Source of the DNA: CAVXFS01 sp963761115
GTDB lineage: Bacteria; Pseudomonadota; Gammaproteobacteria; Burkholderiales; Gallionellaceae
NCBI GenBank assembly: GCA_963761115.1
Contig: CAVXFS010000005.1
Location: 1,178,001-1,242,000, forward strand
Length of the DNA: 64,000 bases
Direction of reading: 5' to 3'
Shown here: positions 8,498 to 17,707 of the stretch, piece after piece
Layout: every line of letters starts with the position of its first letter
Position numbering within the stretch: the stretch's first letter is position 1
Made by a program: the position numbers and the translations under genes
Notes under the pieces: generated by a model
Told to the model about the DNA's origin: nothing
Database searches by the model: none
Seen by the model: only the letters and a program-made list of their open reading frames with translations

Positions 8498-9070
8498 ATG
8501 ACCCCAGCCGTACAAAATCTTCTGATCGCCAACATCGCCTGCTTCATGCTGCAATCCATGGTGAGCCAGGATCTGCTCTCCAGCCTTGCACTGTGGCCGC
8601 TGAATGGTCCATTCATGCCCTGGCAACTGGTCACCTATGCCTTCCTGCACGGCAGCCTCATGCACATCGCCTTCAACATGTACGGCCTGTGGATGTTCGG
8701 GCGGGAACTGGAAGCCCTGCTCGGGCAGAAAGTGTTCTATTGGCTCTATTTCGCCAGCGTCCTGTCTGCCGCTATCCTGCAGGTGCTGGTCACCACGATG
8801 ACCGGCAACATCTATCCCACCGTGGGCGCATCCGGCGGCGTGTTCGGGCTGCTGCTCGCGTACGGGATGTTCTTCCCGCACCGGACGATCGTGCTGCTGA
8901 TCCCGCCCGTGCCATTGCCGGCACGCATCTTCGTGTTCCTCTACGCGGCCCTGGAACTGACGCTCGGCGTAACCGGGACCCAAGCGGGTGTGGCGCATTT
9001 CGCCCATCTCGGCGGCATGATAGGCGCTTACCTGGTCATCCGTTACCGCAGCCGGAATCGCTGGCGTTGA
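8498..9070 (+). CDS. rhomboid family intramembrane serine protease
   Basis: A 190-residue polytopic membrane protein with six helices. The catalytic serine is in GASGG (followed by VFGLLLAYGM) and the catalytic histidine is in AHFAHLGGM of the last helix. The HGSLMHIAFNMYGLWMFG block of helix 2 is also conserved. It would cleave transmembrane substrates within the inner membrane. Ribosome-site evidence is weak (AGGAAG about 17 bp upstream), but the start fits the first helix. It stands alone, so its substrate cannot be guessed. Confidence 0.92.
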   Translation: MTPAVQNLLIANIACFMLQSMVSQDLLSSLALWPLNGPFMPWQLVTYAFLHGSLMHIAFNMYGLWMFGRELEALLGQKVFYWLYFASVLSAAILQVLVTTMTGNIYPTVGASGGVFGLLLAYGMFFPHRTIVLLIPPVPLPARIFVFLYAALELTLGVTGTQAGVAHFAHLGGMIGAYLVIRYRSRNRWR

Positions 9071-9116
9071 CCAATCACTTGGCAGCAGGCTGCCTCACCT
9101 TTGCAGAGAACCGGTT

Positions 9117-9226
9117 CCTTCCCCCTTGCAGCAGACTGCCACCTTTTCCCTTGCAATAGACTGGCTCCTTCCCCCTTGCAGCGGGGGAGAGCGCAGCGAG
9201 GGGGCAACTGGGATGGGGGTAGAACC
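9117..9226. repeat. REPIN-like repeat cluster 5 (partly degenerate)
   Basis: Three successive CTTCCCCCTTGCAG half-units, two of them decayed, then GCGGGGGAGAGCGCAGCGAGGGGG and CAACTGGGATGGGGGTAG. It lies in the 310-bp gap between the rhomboid and mazG-like genes. The rest of the gap holds nothing recognised. Confidence 0.8.
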
Positions 9227-9380
9227 TTAAACTCACCTCAAACCTTTGCGGTATTCAACCTAACCCTTGCGGGTGAACGGGCGTGAAGGCGGTAGAAAGC
9301 ATCGAAAACCGCTATCATTCGCCTATTGCGCAACAAGCAATGAGACAATAGATAACAATTGATGAACCCCGGAGAGAAAA

Positions 9381-9738
9381 ATGTCCGAAGCATCGCTTGA
9401 CCAATTAAAAGAGCGACTGCGTCAATTCGTATGCCGAGCGCGACTGGGACCAGTTCCATTCGCCCAAAAATCTCTCCATGGCCCTGATCGCCGAGGCCGC
9501 CGAACTGGTCGAACATTTCCAGTGGCTGACCGAAGAGCAAAGCGCCAACCTCACGCCGGAGAAACTGGCCGAGGTCGAGCTTGAACTGGCCGATATCCAG
9601 ATTTACCTCGTCGAGATGGCGGACAGGTTGAAGTTGGACTTGATGGCAGCAGTCGAGAAGAAGCTTGCGATCAATATGCAGAAATACCCGGCGGACAAGG
9701 TTCGGGGCAGCTCGAAGAAATATACTGAGTACGAATGA
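9381..9738 (+). pseudogene. MazG-like nucleotide pyrophosphohydrolase, frameshifted
   Basis: MazG-type enzymes hydrolyse (d)NTPs to monophosphates. The start has a good GGAGAG site. The first 17 codons (to LRQFV) are in one frame. The rest (AERDWDQFHSPKNLSMALIAEAAELVEHFQW, then ELADIQIYLVEMADRLKLD) continues in another, so one extra base lies near 9430-9433. The conserved EAAEL and ELADI metal-binding helices are intact and the total (about 118 residues) is right for the family. A sequencing indel is at least as likely as true decay. Confidence 0.8.
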
Positions 9739-9759
9739 AGAGACTCAGATATAGGTAAG

Positions 9760-10007
9760 ATGTGGTATATAGTAAAAGAAGGATTTATGGATGATGTTGG
9801 ATTAATATCATCGAAACAAAAATTTGGACGCTTCAAGCGCTATCTCGGGCACTCAACTTCTAAAAGTGAAATAACGTCATGGAGAAACTCTATGATGTAT
9901 ATGAGCTAGATACTTGTGGATGGCAGCATTCGAATGATGCAGGGGTATTAATTGAATACAAGTTACTCAGACCTCTAAGCGAATAGATTTTATCTTAACT
10001 GGGTAAG
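9760..10007 (+). pseudogene. broken N-terminal domain of the DUF2075 protein
   Basis: An open frame from the ATG at 9760 runs 49 codons to a TAG at 9907 and ends in SKSEITSWRNSMMYM, which matches the usual N-terminus of DUF2075 proteins. Beyond it the expected sequence continues in other frames: ILVDGSI, then NDAGVLIEYKL, then QTSKRIDFILTG, then the main ORF at 10008. One in-frame nonsense codon and three one-base indels (lost C twice, gained G once) fall within about 110 bp. They separate the N-terminal domain from the intact remainder. Confidence 0.75.
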
Positions 10008-12221
10008 ATGAATAATAAAGGTAACACCGCAATCATCATAGAGCTTAAGCAATGGACAGAAGCAAAGGCTACGGCAAAAGACGGCATTGTTTCTACGTTC
10101 ATTGGTAGAGGTGAGCGTGAAGTCAATCACTCTTCATATCAAGCATGGGTATATTCCGCGCTGCTGGAAGATTTTAACGAAGCTGTACAGGAAGAGAAAA
10201 TCTTACTGAAGCCATGCACTTATCTTCATAACTGCATATCTGATGATGTCATCAATGATAATTTTTACGTTGATCACACCAAGAAAGCCCCGGCATTTTT
10301 AAGAAAGGATGCGAAGAAGCTCACTGAATTTATCAAGCAACATGTCAAATATGGCGATGCCGATAACATCATGTTTCGGATTGATAACGGCAAGATCAGG
10401 CCATCCAAGAACCTTGCCGACAAGCTTGAGTCTCTCCTCAAGGGTAATCGAGAGTTTCTGATGATTGATGATCAGAAACTGGTCTATGAAACAGCTATAG
10501 ACTTGACCATCAAATCCACGGTAAGAGACAAACATGTTCTGATCGTTCAAGGCGGGCCTGGCACCGGAAAATCAGTTGTGGCAGTGAATCTTCTGGTGGA
10601 GTTCACTAGAAGGCAGTTGCTTGCCCAATATGTAACCAAAAATTCAGCACCCAGAGATGTGTACGCCAGTAAATTGATAGGTTCTTTCAAGAAAAGCCAC
10701 ATCAACAATCTCTTCAAAGGTTCTGGCTCATACACAGAAAGCGAAGCAAACATATTCGATGTTCTTGTTGTTGATGAGGCGCATAGGCTCAATGAGAAAT
10801 CCGGTATGTTTCAGAACTTGGGAGAAAACCAAATAAAAGAAATTATCGCTTCTTCTAAATGCAGCGTTTTTTTTCTCGATGAAGATCAAAGAGTGACGAT
10901 GCGGGATATCGGTGAAAACGATGAAATCAAAAAATGGGCCCTCAAATTGGGGGCGCAGGTTCATCATTTGGAATTGCAGTCACAGTTTCGCTGCAACGGA
11001 TCAGACGGTTATCTTGCTTGGGCGGATAATTCTTTACAAATAAGAGAAACGGCCAACGAAACTCTGGACGATATTAATTATGACTTCAGAGTTTTTGATT
11101 CGCCCAATGAACTACGAGATGCAATCTACAGAAAGAATCGAATCAATAATAAAGCGAGGCTGGTAGCGGGTTATTGCTGGGACTGGATAAGTAAAAATGA
11201 TGCGTCACTAAAAGACATTGTTTTCAAGGAACACGACTTTTCAATGAAGTGGAATCTGGCTAGCGATGGAAATCTATGGATACTAAAATCAGAATCGGTA
11301 AGTGAAGTCGGGTGTATCCATACATGCCAAGGCTTGGAGATGGATTATGTAGGTGTAATCATCGGCCCTGATTTCGTTGTTCGGGATGGACGGGCAGTTG
11401 TTAATGCGGAGAAGCGAGCTAAAACAGATTCATCTGTCAGGGGATACAAGAAACTATTCAAGAAGAACCCTGTTGAGGCGCAGTCTAAAGCTGAAGTCAT
11501 TATCAAGAATACATATAGAACCTTGATGACCCGAGGCAGCAAGGGATGTTACATATTTTGTTCAGACCCTGAGACCAATGCATACTTCAAAGAGCTAATC
11601 GGTTCTGCGCATGAAGATATTGAGGATTTCGAGCAATTTACTCACGTTCAGAATTTTGCGGTCGTGTCACAGGAAGTGATCAGCACTTACCCTGGATTAA
11701 CTTTAAAAATATTGAATCCGAAGGAAGTGAAGCCATACCGGAACTGTGTGCCCATTTATGACTTGGCAATTGCCGCAGGTCAGTTTAGTGGTTCGCAGGC
11801 AGTAAATGAAGTGCCTGGAAATGGCGATATGGGTGCAATCGAACAGTATGATTGGGTTGAACTGCCTGATGCATTTAGGCCGCAGGCCGGATTGTTTGTC
11901 GCAAAAGTAGTTGGTGAATCCATGAATCGGCGGATTCCCAATGGTTCATGGTGTCTATTTAAACAGGCGCCGGGTGGCACGAGACAGGGCAAGGTTGTAT
12001 TGGTGCAGCATCGTGATATTGATGATATCGACACGGGTGGACACTACACTGTAAAAGTGTACGAAAGCGAAAAAGCGAGTCATGACGACGGCGGATGGCA
12101 GCATGTAAAAATTACACTTAAACCAGATACAACAGCGGCTGGTTACGAGCCTATTGTTTTGAGTAATGAGAATGCGGGAGATTTGAAGGTAATAGCGGAA
12201 CTGGTGGCGGTCTTGGGATAG
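10008..12221 (+). CDS. DUF2075 helicase-type NTPase with C-terminal S24-like domain (N-terminus broken)
   Basis: A 737-residue open frame. A restriction-endonuclease-like strand (AIIIELKQW) near the start is followed by a P-loop NTPase of the DUF2075/Schlafen-like helicase family: Walker A GGPGTGKSVV (residues about 184-193), Walker B VLVVDEAHRL, sensor FFLDEDQRV, and late motifs with TCQGLEMDYVGV and TRGSKGCYIF. The last 100 residues resemble an S24 peptidase (GESMNRRIPNGSW with the serine, YTVKVYESEK with the lysine). Such proteins occur in defence islands. The base composition is AT-rich relative to its neighbours. The start given is the first ATG after the last frameshift, so it is not the natural start. 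Confidence 0.85.
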   Translation: MNNKGNTAIIIELKQWTEAKATAKDGIVSTFIGRGEREVNHSSYQAWVYSALLEDFNEAVQEEKILLKPCTYLHNCISDDVINDNFYVDHTKKAPAFLRKDAKKLTEFIKQHVKYGDADNIMFRIDNGKIRPSKNLADKLESLLKGNREFLMIDDQKLVYETAIDLTIKSTVRDKHVLIVQGGPGTGKSVVAVNLLVEFTRRQLLAQYVTKNSAPRDVYASKLIGSFKKSHINNLFKGSGSYTESEANIFDVLVVDEAHRLNEKSGMFQNLGENQIKEIIASSKCSVFFLDEDQRVTMRDIGENDEIKKWALKLGAQVHHLELQSQFRCNGSDGYLAWADNSLQIRETANETLDDINYDFRVFDSPNELRDAIYRKNRINNKARLVAGYCWDWISKNDASLKDIVFKEHDFSMKWNLASDGNLWILKSESVSEVGCIHTCQGLEMDYVGVIIGPDFVVRDGRAVVNAEKRAKTDSSVRGYKKLFKKNPVEAQSKAEVIIKNTYRTLMTRGSKGCYIFCSDPETNAYFKELIGSAHEDIEDFEQFTHVQNFAVVSQEVISTYPGLTLKILNPKEVKPYRNCVPIYDLAIAAGQFSGSQAVNEVPGNGDMGAIEQYDWVELPDAFRPQAGLFVAKVVGESMNRRIPNGSWCLFKQAPGGTRQGKVVLVQHRDIDDIDTGGHYTVKVYESEKASHDDGGWQHVKITLKPDTTAAGYEPIVLSNENAGDLKVIAELVAVLG

Positions 12222-12266
12222 TGTCCTACAGCAATTAATGGTGGAAAGTTCATGTATTGAGGGAAT

Positions 12267-13121
12267 ATGGCTAGAGATAAGAAGCAAAGTCCATTCGATG
12301 ACATGGTCGAACTCATCTCACTGTTTCCCTGGTGGGTTGGGCTTGTTCTGGCGTTGATCTCATATTTCTGGCTGCATCACATGGCTGCTGAACCTATGGC
12401 TGTATCGGTTCAGCCGGGGCAGGTTGGTGCAGCAGTCAAGCAGAGTATGTTCAGAGCCCTCTCAACTGCGGGGCAGTATGTCGTGCCGCTAGTCTGCATG
12501 CTCGGTGCGCTGGCTTCATTTCTGGGCCGAAGAAAGCGAAAGAATTTGCTTTCTGACGTGGCACAAAGCAATTCTGTCGGAGCATTGAATGGAATGAGCT
12601 GGCAGGAATTTGAAATGCTGGTGGGCGAGGCATACAGGCTCAGGGGATTTGAGGTCACGGAAACGGGCGGTCGAGGTGCGGATGGGGGTGTTGACCTTGT
12701 ACTGAAGAAAGATGGTGAGAAATTCCTGGTTCAATGCAAACAGTGGAAGACATATAAAGTTGGAGTGACAATATTGCGCGAGTTGTTTGGGGTCATGGCG
12801 GCAGAAGGCGCAACTGGCGGGTTTGTGGTGACTTCCGGTAACTTTACTCAAGAGGCAATGGATTTCTCTGAGGGTAAAAACATTGAACTCATCGATGGTG
12901 TTGCATTGGCATCCATGATCAAAAACATCCAGCCGATTTCAGCCTTGAATGAGGCGAAGCTCAAGCGTGAAGTACCATTAAGAGAAACCTCCGATCCGAC
13001 ATGCCCTAATTGCGGAAGCAGAATGGTCAGGCGAGCTGCGAGGCAGGGTGCTAACGCAGGCAGGGATTTTTGGGGCTGCAGCAATTATCCAAAGTGTCGC
13101 GGAACTTTGCAGATTGTTTGA
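12267..13121 (+). CDS. membrane-anchored Mrr-type restriction endonuclease with zinc finger
   Basis: A 284-residue protein. Two membrane helices (about 20-40 and 68-88) precede an Mrr_cat PD-(D/E)XK nuclease domain (about 108-225) with the GADGGVDLVL and FLVQCKQWK motifs that supply the catalytic Asp and the QxK dyad. The C-terminus is a topoisomerase-type C4 zinc finger (CPNCGSRMVRR, then FWGCSNYPKC). Mrr-family enzymes cleave modified DNA. It sits 45 bp after the DUF2075 gene on the same strand and shares its AT-rich composition, so the two may be co-acquired defence genes. Confidence 0.9.
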   Translation: MARDKKQSPFDDMVELISLFPWWVGLVLALISYFWLHHMAAEPMAVSVQPGQVGAAVKQSMFRALSTAGQYVVPLVCMLGALASFLGRRKRKNLLSDVAQSNSVGALNGMSWQEFEMLVGEAYRLRGFEVTETGGRGADGGVDLVLKKDGEKFLVQCKQWKTYKVGVTILRELFGVMAAEGATGGFVVTSGNFTQEAMDFSEGKNIELIDGVALASMIKNIQPISALNEAKLKREVPLRETSDPTCPNCGSRMVRRAARQGANAGRDFWGCSNYPKCRGTLQIV

Positions 13122-13143
13122 AGCTTCAGAGGTTGGCTAGACC

Positions 13144-13680
13144 ATGCACAGCGAGATATTGAAATTCTGGTTTGAAGAGATCGAGCCATCGCAATGGTGG
13201 AAGAAGGACGTCGATTTTGACCGGATGTTGATTGAACGGTTTTCAGGCATTCATGCCAGTGCCGCACGTTGCGAGCTGTTTGATTGGCGAGCCACTCCCC
13301 AAGGCCGGTTGGCGGAAATCATCATCCTGGATCAATTCTCGAGAAACATGTTCAGGGACTCGCCTCTGGCGTTCGCCAATGATTCGTTGGCCTTGGCGCT
13401 TGCGCAGGAAGCGGTGTCAGCCGGGGCGGATCAGGCGATGATGCCAGTGCAGAGAAGTTTTTTCTATATGCCGTATATGCACAGCGAGTCGCTGAAGATC
13501 CATGAGGTCGCCGTGGACCTGTTCGAGCGCAACGGTATCCAGGGTAGCCTGGATTTCGAGCTGAAGCACAAAGGCATCATCGAGAAGTTTGGCCGCTATC
13601 CCCACCGGAATGACGTGCTGGGCAGGGTCTCTACTGCAGCGGAGATCGAGTTTTTGAAGTTGCCGGGTTCGGGTTTTTGA
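13144..13680 (+). CDS. DUF924 family protein (intact copy)
   Basis: A 178-residue all-helical protein of the DUF924 family (EILKFWFEEIEPSQWWKKD, then DQFSRNMFRDSP, then FFYMPYMHSES, then FGRYPHRND). The structure is TPR-like and the biochemical role is unknown. A second, nearly identical copy lies at 14587-15120 beyond a VapBC module. This copy keeps one open frame of normal length. The frame begins 23 bp after the Mrr gene. Confidence 0.9.
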   Translation: MHSEILKFWFEEIEPSQWWKKDVDFDRMLIERFSGIHASAARCELFDWRATPQGRLAEIIILDQFSRNMFRDSPLAFANDSLALALAQEAVSAGADQAMMPVQRSFFYMPYMHSESLKIHEVAVDLFERNGIQGSLDFELKHKGIIEKFGRYPHRNDVLGRVSTAAEIEFLKLPGSGF

Positions 13681-13717
13681 GGGGCGGGCGGCATCATCTC
13701 TGCCGCAATGCTGCGAT

Positions 13718-14140
13718 TTAAAGATCCCACGGATTGAATACCTGCGGGTAAATCGAAAAGTCCTGCACGTTGCGGGTGACCATGGTGAGGCCGTGGCATT
13801 GGGCGGTGGCCATCAGCATGGCGTCCATCAATGGCAGGGGTTGTCCGGCCAGTTCGGTGTGTGCGGCGATTTGCGCCCAGACGTGAAGCGAGGCGGCATC
13901 CAGTGGCAGGATGCGCTCGGCGAAGCGTTGTTCCACCTTGCCCAGCCATGCGGTAAGTTTCTGGCTACGGCGCGGGTCGGTTTTGCGCAGCTTTAGGATG
14001 CCTTTTTCGATCTCACCCAGGGTGATTACGCTGATGAACAGGCTGGATTCGTCCTGCTCATCCAGCCATGCGATGACTTTTGGGGCAGGGTTTTTTCTGG
14101 CGTATTCGGACAGTGCGCAGGTATCGAGCAGCCAACTCAT
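13718..14140 (-). CDS. vapC: PIN domain toxin (VapC/FitB family), module 1
   Basis: A 140-residue PIN-domain ribonuclease. The acidic active-site residues are in LLDTCALSEYARK (Asp), ITLGEIEKG (Glu), and PLMDAMLMATAQ (Asp), with VTRNVQDF at the end. It overlaps its antitoxin gene by four bases (ATGA), the usual coupling. The module lies between two copies of a DUF924 gene. A second FitAB-like module with a similar operator is at 33385-34040. Confidence 0.92.
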   Translation of the reverse strand: MSWLLDTCALSEYARKNPAPKVIAWLDEQDESSLFISVITLGEIEKGILKLRKTDPRRSQKLTAWLGKVEQRFAERILPLDAASLHVWAQIAAHTELAGQPLPLMDAMLMATAQCHGLTMVTRNVQDFSIYPQVFNPWDL

Positions 14141-14388
14141 AGCTCGATGTTGCGTCCGGTGTCACGACTGCGAGAAATATCCAGGTCATCCACTGCGAGG
14201 TCGGGGCGCAGCAGCGCATCTGAAAGCTTGCCGCGGCGGCGCGTGAGCCGGGCGTATTCTTCCGCCGACACCACTACTGCAGTTGGTTTGCCGTGCACGG
14301 TAACCGTTTGAGCATCGCCGCTCGCCGCCCGCTTGATGAGTTGGCTGAAGTTGCCTTTCGCTTCCTGCAATTGCCATTCGCTGTGCAT
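14137..14388 (-). CDS. vapB: Phd/YefM-type antitoxin, module 1
   Basis: An 83-residue antitoxin: N-terminal Phd/YefM dimer domain (MHSEWQLQEAKGNFSQLIKRA, TVTVHGKPTAVVVSAEEYARL) and a disordered C-terminal toxin-binding tail. It should bind and neutralise the PIN toxin encoded next and repress the operon by binding the inverted repeat at 14402-14426, just upstream of its start. Confidence 0.92.
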   Translation of the reverse strand: MHSEWQLQEAKGNFSQLIKRAASGDAQTVTVHGKPTAVVVSAEEYARLTRRRGKLSDALLRPDLAVDDLDISRSRDTGRNIEL

Positions 14389-14401
14389 GATGCCCTCCGT
14401 T

Positions 14402-14426
14402 AATTCTGGTCAGTCTGGCCAGAATT
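14402..14426 (-). promoter_or_regulatory. operator of TA module 1
   Basis: Inverted repeat with perfect arms AATTCTGG and CCAGAATT separated by 9 bp, 14 bp upstream of the antitoxin start. Nearly the same sequence stands upstream of the module at 33385 (TCTGGTCGGTCTGACTAGA), which supports a shared Phd-type operator. Confidence 0.7.
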
Positions 14427-14586
14427 TAGCACAAAGCTTGGGGGTTGGCTAGGGTTTGGAGCCTATCTGAATTGATAGGGAGTTTATAATTATCGGTGGA
14501 AGAGGAGGTTATTGCGGATACTGCTGGCGCACATTCCAGGTTGAAAGTTAGTTGCTGCAGCAACAGACATATTTTTATGACAGATC

Positions 14587-15120
14587 ATGCACAGCGAAAT
14601 ATTGAAATTCTGGTTTGAACAGATCGAACCATCGCAATGGTGGAAGAAGGACGTCGATTTCGACCGGATGTTGATTGAGCGGTTTTCAAAATTCATGCCA
14701 GCGCCGCCCGCTGCGAGCTGTTTGATTGGCGAGCTACCCCACAGGGGCGGCTGGCGGAGATCATTATCTGGATCAATTCTCGAGGAACATGTTCCGGGAC
14801 TCGCCATTGGCGTTCGCGAATGATGCGCTGGCCCTGGCGCTGGCACAGGAGGCGGTGTCGGCCGGGGCGGATCAGGCGCTGGTGCCGTGCAGAGAAGTTT
14901 TTTCTATATGCCGTATATGCACAGCGAGTCGGTGAAGATCCATGAGGTCGCCGTGGAGCTGTTCGAGCGCAACAGTATCAAGGGTAGTCTGGATTTCGAG
15001 CTGAAGCACAAGGCCATCATCGAGAAGTTTGGCCGCTATCCGCACCGGAATGAAGTGCTGGGCAGGGTTTCGACTGAGGCGGAGATCGAGTTTTTGAGGT
15101 TGCCGGGTTCGGGTTTTTGA
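14587..15120 (+). pseudogene. DUF924 family protein (second copy, three frameshifts)
   Basis: A near-duplicate of the gene at 13144-13680. It is 3 bp shorter because of three separate one-base deletions: near 14690 (in the ERFS.. codons), near 14766 (before CTGGATCAATTC) and near 14889 (CCGTGCAGAGAAG). The ends are intact, from MHSEILKFWFEQIEPS to LRLPGSGF. Either real decay of a redundant copy or assembly indels. Confidence 0.88.
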
Positions 15121-15295
15121 AGGGGACGTATGGGGTGATTTCTATCATTCCAACGACTTGTATGAATGTTAGAGCTGACCTTAGAGCTCCAATTTTTTTC
15201 CAAAATGTAACTAGCTCTTGAGTCAGTGGTAAGTCCTGAACGCATGCATATAATAAGAGCTAGGGAATGAGTCAGTTAGCAAGGGATCAGAGAAC

Positions 15296-16213
15296 ATGAG
15301 CAAGATAACCAAAACTACTGCGCCAGCCAATCGCATCGCCATTTTTCAGGAAAAGGCCATACGCCGTACCTGGCACAATGAGGAATGGTGGTTTGCCATC
15401 GTGGATGTGGTTGCTGCGCTCACCGATTCTGTGCAGCCGGAGGGATATGTAAAGGATTTAAGGCGACGCGACAAAGAGTTAGCCAAAGGGTGGAGGCGAA
15501 TTGCCACCCCCCTTCGGGTTGAAACAGAAGGCGGTGTGCAGCGTGTCAATTGCGCCAATACCGAAGGCCTGTTCCGCGTGATCCAGTCCATCCCCTCGCC
15601 CCGCGCCGAGCCCTTCAAGCGCTGGCTGGCCCAGGTGGGTTACGAGCGGGTGAAGGAGATCGAAAACCCGGAACTGGCCAGCGCCCGCGCTCGCGAGTTG
15701 TATGAGGCTAAGGGGTACCCGCAGGATTGGATCGAGAAGCGGTTGCGTTCCATCGCCGTGCGCGGCGAACTGACCGACGAATGGAAGACGCGCGGGGTAG
15801 AGGAAGGGAAGGAATATGCCATCCTCACCGCCGAGATCGCCCGCGCCACCTTCGGCGTGACACCTGACGCGCATCAGCCGTCTCAAGGGGCTGGACAAGG
15901 TGAAGACGGGTAACAATCTGCGCGACCACATGACCGATCTGGAGCTGATTTTCACCATGCTGGGCGAGGCCGGTACCACGGAAATCGCTCGGCGCAAGGA
16001 TGCCCAAGGCTTTGCCGATAATCGTAAGGCTGCAAAAGAAGGCGGGGCGGTTGCGGGAAATGCGCGCAAGGCATTGGAGGCCAAGAGCGGCAAGCCGGTA
16101 GTGAGTAAAAAGAATTATCTGACACCGCCCATCGCGGCTGCGCTGGCAGATACCGCCGCGCCACATCTAAACGCAAGGTTGCCATTGGTTCGAAGAAAGC
16201 GAATGGAAAATAA
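15296..16213 (+). pseudogene. BRO-N/antirepressor family protein, frameshifted
   Basis: The first part (to about 15870) is a BRO-N domain, as in phage antirepressors (AIRRTWHNEEWWFAIVDVVAALTDS, then RVNCANTEGLFRVIQSIPSPRAEPFKRWLA). It then continues in another frame as RLKGLDKVKTGNNLRDHMTDLELIFTMLGE and KDAQGFADNRKAAKEGGAVAG. A second shift near 16160 leads to a basic tail ending at the TAA at 16211. Intact, it would be about 305 residues. It is probably a prophage or island remnant acting as a transcription regulator. Confidence 0.82.
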
Positions 16214-16245
16214 AATGCAGGAAGTCACGGGGGCGTCAGGCGCCG

Positions 16246-16704
16246 TTATTTCAGATCGGCAGTCCTGGCGCGCAATTTGGCCGCTGCATTGTCGCCATGA
16301 GGAATATGCAGAAGATCGACGATCCTTCGCATCAAATGGTTTTCATGCGCGCTGATCTTCCCGTCGGCATAGGCGACCTGCCACATGTATTCGATGATGC
16401 GAACCTTTTCGATCAATCCCAGCTCGCGGTTGATGAGGGACGTGAACTGATGCATATCGGTGGCGGCCATTGCCGTTCGATGACCCAGTTCGGAGAGTTG
16501 CGCCACTTCCGCATCCGGCAGGTGAAACCGCTGCTTGAGGATCTTCAGTACCGTGGCCTGCTCTTCGTCCGTGCTTTCGGCATCCGAGCGCATGACCTCG
16601 ATCAGCAGCACGGCAGTTGCCAGTTGCAGGGTGTGTTCGGGACGGGCCTCGACACTGGTGGGGGGGATGATTGTGGATAGAAAGTTACTTAGTTTGTTCA
16701 GCAT
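16246..16704 (-). CDS. TerB-family protein
   Basis: A 152-residue all-helical protein of the TerB (tellurite-resistance-like) family. Acidic helix-loop segments that may bind metal are present: RSDAESTDEEQ and YADGKISAHENHLMRRI. No other ter genes are nearby, so tellurite resistance itself is not implied. It lies convergent to the BRO gene. The function of solitary TerB proteins is not established. Confidence 0.85.
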   Translation of the reverse strand: MLNKLSNFLSTIIPPTSVEARPEHTLQLATAVLLIEVMRSDAESTDEEQATVLKILKQRFHLPDAEVAQLSELGHRTAMAATDMHQFTSLINRELGLIEKVRIIEYMWQVAYADGKISAHENHLMRRIVDLLHIPHGDNAAAKLRARTADLK

Positions 16705-16749
16705 GGTTGATTCATTTTAATAGATTGATCCGTGGCAACAATCACGCGC

Positions 16750-16873
16750 CAGGGGAGCAAGGGTGGGGGTGGTGAGTTGGCATTCTCAGCGTCTATGGTA
16801 TTGCCGCCGTCCTACCCCCATCCCACAGCCCCCTCGCTGCGCTCTCCCCCTCTTAAAGGGGGAAGGAGCTAAA
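16750..16873. repeat. REPIN-like repeat cluster 6
   Basis: A decayed GGGGAGCAAGGGTGGGGGTGG half, a 40-bp spacer, then CCTACCCCCATCCCACAGCCCCCTCG and TCCCCC-TCTTAAA-GGGGGAAGG. It separates the terB-like and slyX genes. Confidence 0.85.
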
Positions 16874-16895
16874 ACCATCATACTTTGACTGTACG

Positions 16896-17102
16896 CTAAT
16901 AATGCGGCGGCCTTTCGTTTGCGGGCTTGCCCTCGCTTGCTGCAGCCAGCGATTCGACGTTGTTTGCGAGTGATTCACACATGGCTTGCAGCCGTTCCAG
17001 TTGCTTTTGCTGCTGATAGACCGTTTTGTTCAGCTCCTCGATCAGGTCTTCCTGGAAGGAGAGTTTGGTTTCTATTTTTTCTAAACGTTCTTCAATCATC
17101 AC
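16896..17102 (-). CDS. slyX: SlyX family protein
   Basis: A 68-residue coiled-coil protein typical of SlyX: ERLEKIETKLSFQEDLIEELN, then VYQQQKQLERLQ, and the conserved C-terminal PPHY end. Its role is unknown. The start overlaps the stop of the glutathione transferase gene by four bases (ATGA), so the two are translated from one message. Confidence 0.93.
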   Translation of the reverse strand: MMIEERLEKIETKLSFQEDLIEELNKTVYQQQKQLERLQAMCESLANNVESLAAASEGKPANERPPHY

Positions 17103-17707
17103 AGCAGGTCTTCTTCCTTCATCGCCGCCATCACCGCCGGTCGCTCGCCAATATTTTTCAAGTAGTTTTTCAGAACTGGCCAGGCAGTCAGGTCGAAGCC
17201 GAGACGCGGCGACCAGCGCAGCACCGCGAACAGATAAGCGTCGGCCACGCTGTAGGTTTCGCCCATCAGATAGTCATTCTCCGTTAGTGTCTTGGCGGCG
17301 AAGTTGATGCGCAAGGCCAGGCGTTCCTTGAAGATGGCCTTGGCGTCGTCCGCCAGGTTGGGGTTGAACAGCGGGCTGCAGGTCTTGTGAATCTCGCTCG
17401 AGATGTAGCTTAGCCATTCCTGCAGGCGGTAGCGTTCCAGCGTGCCGGCGGGCGGGGCGAGTTTCTTGTCCGGGACCAGGTCGGCGAGGTATTGCACGAT
17501 CGCCGCCACTTCGGTCAGCAGCTGGCCGTCATTCATCTCCAGCGCGGGGACGCTGCTTTTGGGATTGATGGCGTTGTAGTCCTGGCCGGTCTCGGTTTTC
17601 TTGTCGTTGCGATCGACCTTCTCCAGGGTGAAGGCGAGGTCGGCTTCGTGCAGGATGATGTGCGGGCAAAGTGCACAGGTACCGGGGACGTAGTAGAGTT
17701 TAAGCAT
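17099..17707 (-). CDS. gstA: glutathione S-transferase (beta-class, GstA-like)
   Basis: A 202-residue cytosolic GST. The N-terminal thioredoxin fold holds MLKLYYVPGTCALCPHI, with the cysteine at position 10 that binds glutathione in beta-class enzymes, and the cis-proline SSVPALEM. The C-terminal helical domain has YSVADAYLFAVLRW. I chose the ATG at 17707 (GGAG upstream) over the longer open frame because the family starts with MLKLYY. Probably conjugates electrophiles or acts in peroxide defence. Confidence 0.93.
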   Translation of the reverse strand: MLKLYYVPGTCALCPHIILHEADLAFTLEKVDRNDKKTETGQDYNAINPKSSVPALEMNDGQLLTEVAAIVQYLADLVPDKKLAPPAGTLERYRLQEWLSYISSEIHKTCSPLFNPNLADDAKAIFKERLALRINFAAKTLTENDYLMGETYSVADAYLFAVLRWSPRLGFDLTAWPVLKNYLKNIGERPAVMAAMKEEDLL

